Positions 28,228-34,833 of a stretch of DNA of 64,000 nucleotides are shown here, in pieces; position 1 is the stretch's first letter, and each line of letters starts with the position of its first letter. This DNA is from Acidovorax sp. GTDB lineage: Bacteria > Pseudomonadota > Gammaproteobacteria > Burkholderiales > Burkholderiaceae_C. Under the pieces are notes generated by a model that was not told where the DNA came from, did not search any database, and worked only from the letters and a program-made list of their open reading frames with translations. Location of the stretch: positions 1 through 64,000 of the forward strand of contig NZ_JAJTBB010000047.1 in the NCBI RefSeq assembly GCF_021287135.1, written 5' to 3'. Made by a program: the position numbers and the translations under genes.

Positions 28228-28652
28228 GGGGAGGTGATGGGCGGCAAGGCGCCAAGTTTGTCTGCCACCTGTTTGCAGGCCGTGATCAGGTCGGTGACGA
28301 GCCGGGTATCGACTTCGAGCATGCCTTCGTACTCGCCCAGGTTGCGGGCGTCATGGCACTTGGACAACACGCGCCACACTTCGGGGCCCAAGCCCAGCGT
28401 GTGGGGCAGCAGTTGAAAAACAATGAATCGGTTGCCCGAGCGGTAGCCGTGCCAGCGCAGCGCTGCAAGGCACAGCGCGTGCGCAGCGTTGTAGGCCAGG
28501 TCAAACCGGCTTTCGAGGGCCAGGTCGGGCTTTTGGGCGTCTTGCAGGCGGGCCAGCCCCATGCGCTGCAGGCCGCCAAATTCATTCGCATCAGGCGGCT
28601 CTGGGCGCAGGGCCTTGCCCGGCCCGGCCAGGTTGTCAAAGGGCGAGGTCAT
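28224..28652 (-). CDS. HEPN-domain protein, probable toxin partner of the MNT gene
   Basis: This is a 142-residue all-helical protein. The centre (FDLAYNAAHALCLAALRWHGYR) and the end (CHDARNLGEYEG) match the HEPN family that pairs with minimal nucleotidyltransferases, especially the group with an RN..EY element. Such HEPN proteins are RNases or their inert relatives. The classical R-x4-6-H pair is not evident, so activity is doubtful. It overlaps the MNT gene by 17 bases, and its AGGAGG lies inside that gene, implying coupled translation. The MNT partner would neutralise it (inference from family). Confidence 0.75.
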   Translation of the reverse strand: MTSPFDNLAGPGKALRPEPPDANEFGGLQRMGLARLQDAQKPDLALESRFDLAYNAAHALCLAALRWHGYRSGNRFIVFQLLPHTLGLGPEVWRVLSKCHDARNLGEYEGMLEVDTRLVTDLITACKQVADKLGALPPITSP

Positions 28653-29268
28653 CGGGGCCTCCTATCAGCCAGACCTTGGGTTGCGCCATGACGCGCGACA
28701 CAAAAGCGCCGCCTTCCCGCAGCCGCTTAGCAAAGTCTTGCGGCGTAAAAATGTTGGGGTTGACCTCGCGCCCCAGCTGCGCGCTCACGTTTTGCAGCGC
28801 CAGAATGGTGTCGCCATAGGTCAGGGTGTCGCTGACTAGCAGCAGGTCAATATCGCTGCGGGCCGTGTCTTGCTGCTTGGCGACGGAGCCATACACAAAC
28901 GCCACCTTGATCTGCGCCGCCAGCGGTGCCAGCGCAGCACGCAAGGGCTCGGCCATGCCCACCGTCTTGCGCACCAGGCTGCACAGCTCTTCGTAGATGG
29001 GTGAATCCGGGTTGGCCTGGTAGTGCTTCTGGTTGCCCACGGGTTTGACCGTGACCAAGCCACTTTGGGCCAGGCGCGCCAACTCCCGCTGCACAGCCCC
29101 CGAGCCCACGCCTGCCAGATTGATCAACTCGGTGGCGTAAAAGCTGCGATCCGGCTGCCCGAACAGCAGGCCCAGCACGCGCTGCTGCGTGCCTGAAAAC
29201 AGGGCACCCGCCAGGCTGGTGCGGTGTGGTTCGGTGGTGTGAGTTGGCTGCGTACCCATTTTGGGCAT
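28636..29268 (-). CDS. HTH-fused nucleotidyltransferase (MNT), probable antitoxin
   Basis: This is a 210-residue fusion. The N-terminal half is a winged helix (TQQRVLGLLFGQPDRSFYAT, GVGSGAVQRELARLAQSGLV, VGNQKHYQA), and the C-terminal half is a minimal nucleotidyltransferase with the catalytic pattern YGSVAKQQDTARSDIDLLLV (GS...DxD). MNT proteins AMPylate and silence HEPN toxins. The HTH suggests direct autoregulation. Possible starts are TTG 29280, ATG 29268 and ATG 29259, all within a striking palindrome; I use ATG 29268. No Shine-Dalgarno is visible, so the mRNA may be leaderless. Confidence 0.8.
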   Translation of the reverse strand: MPKMGTQPTHTTEPHRTSLAGALFSGTQQRVLGLLFGQPDRSFYATELINLAGVGSGAVQRELARLAQSGLVTVKPVGNQKHYQANPDSPIYEELCSLVRKTVGMAEPLRAALAPLAAQIKVAFVYGSVAKQQDTARSDIDLLLVSDTLTYGDTILALQNVSAQLGREVNPNIFTPQDFAKRLREGGAFVSRVMAQPKVWLIGGPDDLAL

Positions 29269-29287
29269 TTTAATACCCAAAATGGGT
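29254..29287. promoter_or_regulatory. Double palindrome over the MNT start, likely autoregulatory operator
   Basis: ACCCATTTTGGG (29254-29265) and CCCAAAATGGGT (29276-29287) are perfect 12 bp inverted arms separated by 10 bp. Each arm is itself a CCCA-n3-TGGG palindrome, so the site is two dyads in mirror order. It covers the start codons, and on the minus strand a candidate TTGCGC - 16 bp - TTAAAA promoter lies directly upstream. Binding by the HTH-MNT protein is inferred. Confidence 0.7.
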
Positions 29288-29345
29288 TTTTAAACCGGAT
29301 GGGGGTGAAGCGCAACGGATGGCGCTGCAAGGGTAGTCTTTGGGG

Positions 29346-29402
29346 TAAAAATGGCCTCTACAGCCCGTCTATCAAGCGCAAGCAGCTATCAAAGTTGTAG
29401 TG
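29346..29402 (-). repeat. Dispersed repeat family A, copy 4
   Basis: On the minus strand it reads AACTTTGATAGCTGCTTGCG, CTTGATAGACGGGCTGTAGAGGCC in two pieces. It lies in the 207 bp gap between the MNT gene and the GmrSD-type gene. The rest of that gap shows a short open minus-strand tail ending at 29409 (PLKELQEVEAAP) that might be another gene relic. Confidence 0.78.
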
Positions 29403-29487
29403 CATTGATTACGGCGCCGCTTCGACTTCTTGCAGCTCTTTCAGGGGTGCGGCGGCCGTGCTGGGGAACCTACGGACGGCGCTTCGC

Positions 29488-31371
29488 TTATGCCGGTCCA
29501 GCCCAAACCTTCACTGCATGAGAGAACAGCAGCTCGCTACGGCTAGCAATCGCTGCTTCGTCCCATTTAACGGCGGCCATCAACGCCTTGTTCAGCTGTA
29601 GATTCGAGTGCTCGAAAAGGGCATTGCGTTTCACGTCGAACTCTCTGTTTCTTACCGAGCGATTTACCCCGTAATGCACCATCGTCAGGTTGCCGAACAC
29701 CGGCACCGATGCCTGACGATTTGCGATCAGCTCGCTCTTCTCGCTCAACTGCGTTGCTGTGTACGACATCAGCACGGCGTCCGAGATTTCCTGCTGAGAA
29801 ACCGGCATGCCGTTCGCCAATGGCCAATATTCAGTCCACGCCTGGGGCAAGATGTGGTCAATGTCCATGTCGTCCAGGCTGAGAACCACCTTCTCCTCCG
29901 TACGGGCCGAGCGCATGGCCATCTCCAAGCGATGGAACATCGCTCGCAACTTGGCGGCATCCAGCCGACCGGGGTAGATCTCGGCGCTGAGCCAGTGCTT
30001 TCTGAATTCGTCGTCCCGGGGCCAGCGCGAAGCTTCGCCAGTTAGGTCTGCCAGGAAGTCCTTGAACGCCAGGGCATCAGCACCTGCCTCGAACAGTTTC
30101 TTGAGTTGCAGAGCAAAAACCTTGTTGTAGTTCTTACGCGAAAGCCCACAGACTGTGCGCCGGACGAGATACGACTCGATGGCGTCAAAAATGGCGCGCT
30201 GGTCGGTATCCAGCAGGGAGCCAGCAGCTACGTTGAGTGCCAGGGCATGTGTGGCCGACCCATCCCAAACGGCAATACGTCGGCCAAACTCGGCGATGGG
30301 CGTGGTGCCAACTCCGGTGACCAGACCCTTGTAGTGCTCGGCGTACCGGTTCAAGAAATTCAGCTGCGCGCCCGCGCTGTGCAGCGTCAACTCGCCATCT
30401 ACGCAGCGGCGGTAGCCGACATACAAGCGCCCGATATCAATTTCTTCGCCGGTTTGCGCCTGTACCGCTGTTTGCACAAACCACTCAAGCCGGGGCTTGT
30501 TTAGGCGTCCGCGCTTCTGGGGCTCTGACCACAGTGGGGCCTCAAACTGAGACCACAGATTGTTGTAGAGCTGGTCTGCGTCCGTGCCCGCACGCATGAA
30601 GATAAAGTTACGTATCAGGTCGGTGGCATGCAGCTCGGCGCCCCGGCCGTTGAGTGTCTCAAAAATGACCTGGGCATCATCCTCCTCTCCCAGCGATATG
30701 CACACGATGGACAAGTCGGTCAGGATGGCAGAGGCCAGCGCAGCCATGAGTTGTGCTGGAGGCGTCTCACGGTCACTTTCAGCCCACTCGTGCATGGCCT
30801 CTCGGAAGTAGCAAATGGCTTCCAGCGCGGGCGGGTGGTCTGCGCCGATCTTACGCAGTGTGCCTTGACGAGTGAAGCTGTCTGCGAACCGCTCCTGCAG
30901 TTGCTCGTAATTGGCCGCCGTCATGGCGCTGACGAACTGCTGTCGATCGCGGAAGGTGGGCCAAAGCTTGAAGCGCTCCACCTCTCGGTCCTCCATGGTC
31001 TCGGGGTTGGGGTTGTTGAGGCAGGCATCCACCACCGATAGCAGCGCATTTTGCTCGGCCTCGCGCAACACGTGGCACAGGGCCGTGAGCACGTACTGCA
31101 TGGTGGTGAGTCGCTGTTGCCCGTCAATGATGTGGTGGCGCTCCACACCCAGCAAGCCCAGTTTCTTCTGCGGCTCCAGGACTACAGCACCCATGAAGTG
31201 TGGTACCGGCTTGTTGCCCTGAAGGCGCGCTTCGGCCTTGTCGCGGATGTCTTCCCACAGTGGCCCCCACTGCTCCTCGCGGTTCCAAACGTAGGCCCGC
31301 TGGTAGAAAGGCACGCGGTATTGGCGGCGGTCCTGATAGATCTGTTGGACGCTGACGGTGGTTGAGTGCAT
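29488..31371 (-). CDS. GmrSD-type IV restriction endonuclease (DUF262/DUF1524 fusion)
   Basis: This is a 627-residue single-chain protein. The N-terminal DUF262 (GmrS/ParB-like) part shows RVPFYQRAYVWNREEQW (about residues 19-35) and the nucleotide-handling DGQQRLTTM (83-91). The C-terminal DUF1524 (GmrD, HNH/His-Me finger) part shows DIDHILPQAW (about 503-512) and FGNLTMVHYGVN. Relatives cut phage DNA with glucosylated, hydroxymethylated or phosphorothioate bases using NTP. All key residues are present and the frame is intact, so unlike its neighbours it looks functional. It starts at ATG 31371, 25 bp after the hsdS relic. Confidence 0.9.
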   Translation of the reverse strand: MHSTTVSVQQIYQDRRQYRVPFYQRAYVWNREEQWGPLWEDIRDKAEARLQGNKPVPHFMGAVVLEPQKKLGLLGVERHHIIDGQQRLTTMQYVLTALCHVLREAEQNALLSVVDACLNNPNPETMEDREVERFKLWPTFRDRQQFVSAMTAANYEQLQERFADSFTRQGTLRKIGADHPPALEAICYFREAMHEWAESDRETPPAQLMAALASAILTDLSIVCISLGEEDDAQVIFETLNGRGAELHATDLIRNFIFMRAGTDADQLYNNLWSQFEAPLWSEPQKRGRLNKPRLEWFVQTAVQAQTGEEIDIGRLYVGYRRCVDGELTLHSAGAQLNFLNRYAEHYKGLVTGVGTTPIAEFGRRIAVWDGSATHALALNVAAGSLLDTDQRAIFDAIESYLVRRTVCGLSRKNYNKVFALQLKKLFEAGADALAFKDFLADLTGEASRWPRDDEFRKHWLSAEIYPGRLDAAKLRAMFHRLEMAMRSARTEEKVVLSLDDMDIDHILPQAWTEYWPLANGMPVSQQEISDAVLMSYTATQLSEKSELIANRQASVPVFGNLTMVHYGVNRSVRNREFDVKRNALFEHSNLQLNKALMAAVKWDEAAIASRSELLFSHAVKVWAGPA

Positions 31372-31396
31372 TTTTTTCTGAAAGTTACTCGTTGGA

Positions 31397-31498
31397 TCAC
31401 GCGGTATGAAACGCCTTCGTCAAAGTTGCCTGCCGCAGCGCCTGCGCGCGCTGGAGGTTGGCGTCAACTTCGGCTTCGACTTCGCGGAGGATGGACAG
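31397..31498 (-). pseudogene. Remnant of hsdS, last ~33 codons
   Basis: On the minus strand the frame reads LSILREVEAEVDANLQRAQ, ALRQATLTKAFHTA and stop (TGA at 31397-31399). This is the C-terminal coiled-coil end of type I specificity subunits (typical VDANL-RAQ-LRQ-L-KAF). Nothing upstream in this frame belongs to HsdS: it joins the truncated hsdR at about 31498-31500. Confidence 0.8.
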
Positions 31499-32343
31499 GT
31501 GACTACGCGGGCGGATGTGTCGATGTGGCCGCCCTGCAGGTGCTGGACGATGTATTCCTCGCCAAACTTGTAGTTGTTGTAGGGGCTGGCGTAGGCGTCA
31601 AACTCTTTTTTGGTCTGGCGGGCGAGGTTGCCCCGGTCTACCAAGAACAGCACGCGGCGTGCGCCCCCGAACTTGATGAGGCGGTAGATGAAGCCGATGC
31701 TGGTAAACGTCTTGCCGCTGCCGGTGGCCATCTGGATCAGGGCCTTGGGTTTGTTGGCGGCCAGGCTCTTCTCCAGGTTGGTGATGGCGCCGATCTGCGC
31801 GGGCCACAGTTCGTAGTGCGCGCCGCCGCTGCCCCATTCAGTCACCAGCTGGGGCATGTTGCGCATGCGGGCCAGGAAGGTATCGGGTGGTTCGCTGACG
31901 CTGCTGCTATGGCTGGCGGGTGGGAGCAAGGCCAGCCATTGCACCATGAGCTCGGGGCGGAAGAAGGCAAACACGCTGCGGGCACGCGGCTCGGGGTCCA
32001 GCCCGTTGGTGAAGTGGGTTTCTACGCCCGTGCTTTCCCACACAAAGGGCAGGGGGCGGCTCCAGGCGGGCAGGGTGGTGGGCAGGCCCTTGGCGTAGCG
32101 GCTGCTTTGCAGCTCTACGCCGGTCAGGGTGGCGCCTTCTTTTTTGGCTTCGATCACGCCGCAGGCTTTGCCGTTGACGTAGAGCAGGTAGTCGGCATAG
32201 CCAAAACCGGGGTTCAGGGGGAACTCGCGAATCGCCACGCCCACCGCTGCGTGGATGTTGGCGTCTGCAACGTTGCACACGTGCCAGCCTGCCGCTGTCA
32301 GCAATGCATCAATGGTTTGCCTGGCCTTCGCCTCTGGCGTCAT
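31499..32343 (-). pseudogene. Truncated hsdR (type I restriction subunit), N-terminal third
   Basis: About 280 residues of HsdR remain. The nuclease site is intact (GYADYLLYVNGKACGVIEAKK, the PD-(D/E)xK pattern with D and E-x-K), as is Walker A (QMATGSGKTFTSI) and the following LFLVDRGNLARQTKKEF. Homology ends at GGHIDTSARVV; the DEAH, motor and HsdM-binding parts are missing. The frame then runs on in the wrong frame through the hsdS relic to a stop at 31420. Full HsdR is about 800-1000 residues, so this cannot be a working translocase. Confidence 0.85.
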
Positions 32344-32530
32344 GCGGCTTCCTCCCTGCGGGCCATTCTAGGTGCGAGCGATACATCTTGTTAATGATGG
32401 GTGGCAAGCTGCCACGCGGCATGAGCGCGTGGCGTGCACCGTCACCTGTGCGACGGCGCATCGGGCCATCCCCCTTGCTAGCGTTCGGCGGGGCCTCTAG
32501 GCTGTCAGGCCAAAGGAGACTGTTTGCCCC

Positions 32531-34216
32531 ATGCGCCCGCATTACAAGTTCTGGCCCCGCCGCCTGCCCAAGTCGATCACGCTGCCCTCCACCTCGCTAT
32601 GGGACAACCTGGCCATCAGCGCCCGCCGCTACCCTGACAAGGCGGCGCTGGTGTTCTTTGGGCGCACGCTCAGCTACCGGCAGCTCATGGAAGGCGCGGA
32701 GCGCCTGGCCGCGCACCTGGCCCGCCTGGGCGTGCAGCGCGGCGACCGGGTGGTGCTGTGCATGCAGAACTGCCCGCAGCTGGTGATGGCGCACTTTGCC
32801 ATCCTGCGCGCCAACGCCGTGGTGGTGCCGGTGAACCCGATGAACCGGGCGGAAGAGCTCAAGCACTACATCACCGACCCCGACACCAAGGTGGCGATCA
32901 CCACCGGCGACCTGGCGCCGGAGCTGGCCAAGGCCAGCAACGCGCTGCCGGCCGGCGAGCGCTTGGCGCACCTGGTGGTCACGCAGTTCACGGATGCATA
33001 CGACCCGGCTATCGAGGGCGCGGACGCTCCCCCCGAGGCCTGGCGCGACTGGCTGGGCACGCGCCATGCGCTGCCGGCGCTGGATGGCGGGCAGGTGCAT
33101 CCCTGGACGGATGCGATCGCCTGCCCCGACGCGCCGCCGGAGCTGCTCGTGGGGCCGACCGACCTGGCGCTGCTGCCCTACACCAGCGGCACCACCGGCC
33201 TGCCCAAGGGCTGCATGCACCTGCACAAGAGCCTGCTGCACAACGCCGCCGCCGGCGCCCTGTGGGGCACGGCCTCGGTGGACACGGTCACACTGGCCGT
33301 GGTGCCCATGTTCCACATCACCGGCATGGTGAGCGTGATGCACACCTCCATCTACGCGGGGGCCACGCTGGTCATCATGCCCCGCTGGGACCGCGACCTG
33401 GCGGGGCGCCTCATTTCCCGCTGGCAGGTCACCAGCTGGACGAACATCCCCACCATGGTCATCGACCTGCTGGGCAGCCCCCACTTTGCGAGCTACGACC
33501 TCTCCAGCCTGGTCTACATCGGCGGCGGGGGCGCTGCCATGCCGCAGGCCGTGGCGCAACGGCTGCTGGACCAGTACGGCCTGCGCTACGCCGAGGGCTA
33601 TGGGCTGACCGAGACGGCTGCGCCGTCGCACTCCAACCCGCCGGATCACCCCAAGCAGCAGTGCCTGGGCATCCCGTTCATGAGCACCGATGCCCGCGTG
33701 GTGGACCCCGAGACGCTGCAGGAAGTGCCGGTGGGCGAGCAGGGCGAAATCATCATCCACGGCCCCGAGGTGTTCGAGGGCTACTGGAAGCGGCCCGACG
33801 CCACGGAAGCCGCCTTTGTCGAGTTCGAGGGCAAGCGCTTCTTCCGCTCCGGCGACCTGGGGCGCATGGATGAGGACGGGTACTTCTTCCTCACCGACCG
33901 GCTCAAGCGCATGATCAACGCCAGCGGCTTCAAGGTGTGGCCGGCCGAGGTGGAGGCACTGATGTTCCGCCACCCGGCCATCCAGGAGGCCTGCATCATC
34001 TCCGCCAAGGACAGCTACCGTGGCGAGACGGTGAAGGCCGTGGTGGTGCTGCGGCCCACACACCAGGACACCACCGAGCAGCAGATCATCGACTGGTGCC
34101 GCGAGAACATGGCGGTGTACAAGGTACCCCGCATCGTGCAGTTCGTGAACGCGCTGCCCAAGAGCGGCAGCGGCAAGGTGATGTGGCGCACGCTGCAGGA
34201 GCAAGAGACGCACTAG
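32531..34216 (+). CDS. AMP-dependent fatty acyl-CoA ligase
   Basis: This is a 561-residue adenylate-forming enzyme that activates a carboxylic acid, probably a medium- or long-chain fatty acid, to its CoA thioester. The phosphate-binding loop is LLPYTSGTTGLPKGCMHLH, the substrate and AMP motif is YAEGYGLTETAAPS, the hinge region is FRSGDLGRMDEDGYFFLTDR, and the catalytic lysine is in LPKSGSGKVMWRTL. An AAAGGAG ribosome site lies 11 bases before ATG 32531. It is a single-gene unit beside the defence remnants; the exact substrate is not readable. Confidence 0.9.
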   Translation: MRPHYKFWPRRLPKSITLPSTSLWDNLAISARRYPDKAALVFFGRTLSYRQLMEGAERLAAHLARLGVQRGDRVVLCMQNCPQLVMAHFAILRANAVVVPVNPMNRAEELKHYITDPDTKVAITTGDLAPELAKASNALPAGERLAHLVVTQFTDAYDPAIEGADAPPEAWRDWLGTRHALPALDGGQVHPWTDAIACPDAPPELLVGPTDLALLPYTSGTTGLPKGCMHLHKSLLHNAAAGALWGTASVDTVTLAVVPMFHITGMVSVMHTSIYAGATLVIMPRWDRDLAGRLISRWQVTSWTNIPTMVIDLLGSPHFASYDLSSLVYIGGGGAAMPQAVAQRLLDQYGLRYAEGYGLTETAAPSHSNPPDHPKQQCLGIPFMSTDARVVDPETLQEVPVGEQGEIIIHGPEVFEGYWKRPDATEAAFVEFEGKRFFRSGDLGRMDEDGYFFLTDRLKRMINASGFKVWPAEVEALMFRHPAIQEACIISAKDSYRGETVKAVVVLRPTHQDTTEQQIIDWCRENMAVYKVPRIVQFVNALPKSGSGKVMWRTLQEQETH

Positions 34217-34223
34217 TTCCGGG

Positions 34224-34241
34224 CGCGGCCTTCGGGCCGCG
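34224..34241 (+). terminator. Stable TTCG hairpin after the ligase gene
   Basis: CGCGGCC-TTCG-GGCCGCG, a 7 bp stem with a TTCG tetraloop, 7 bases after the stop. There is no U-tract, so it may act as a 3'-end stabiliser or part of a weak terminator. More GC-rich dyads follow to 34325. Confidence 0.45.
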
Positions 34242-34330
34242 GCGCACCTCGGCAGGAGGCCTGTGCCGGCGCCCCGCCTGGAGCGCGCGCCGCTGCGGCG
34301 CGCGTCGTGGAGGCGCGCTGCGGGGGCCGT

Positions 34331-34705
34331 TCAGTGGGCGGGCGCGGCCACCCTCAGTTCGGCCAGGTCCCGCTCCAGCAGGGCGGGGTCGCCCAGCTGC
34401 AACTCAATCAGCCGGCGCAGGTGCGTCACGCTGTCCAGGTCGATGCTGCGGCACTGCAGGCCGGTGTGCAGGCCCTCGACATGGGCGACCTCCGCGGACA
34501 TGGCAATGTGGTTGCCGTCCTCGGCCAGGGGTACGGTGAGCTGGCACAGCATGCCCGCCTTCAGCTGGGCCGTGGCGGGCGCCATGAGCAGGGCGCCCTT
34601 GAGCGAGAGGTCCAGCACCTGCACGCTGTAGGCCGCCGTCGCGGTGGTCAGCAGGGCCGGCGCTTCAAACCCAACCCGTACGTAATGGCGGCGCTCGTGC
34701 GGCAT
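34331..34705 (-). CDS. PilZ-domain protein
   Basis: This is a 124-residue single-domain PilZ protein. The cyclic di-GMP motifs are present: RRHYVRV (RxxxR type) at residues 5-11 and DLSLKGALL (D/NxSxxG) about 25 residues later. PilZ proteins translate c-di-GMP level into motility or envelope changes. ATG 34705 is preceded by AGGAG. It is divergent from a GGDEF/EAL gene that makes or breaks the same messenger, a meaningful pairing. Confidence 0.88.
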   Translation of the reverse strand: MPHERRHYVRVGFEAPALLTTATAAYSVQVLDLSLKGALLMAPATAQLKAGMLCQLTVPLAEDGNHIAMSAEVAHVEGLHTGLQCRSIDLDSVTHLRRLIELQLGDPALLERDLAELRVAAPAH

Positions 34706-34833
34706 GGCGGTCTCCTGGTCTGCAGTGCGTGGCGGTGCCGCAGATGCTACCCCAAGCAGTGCAGTGGGAATTGGCTCCTGGGCTGTTTTGCAACATTTCG
34801 TTAACATGGCTCGCATTTCAATGGGATGACCTT

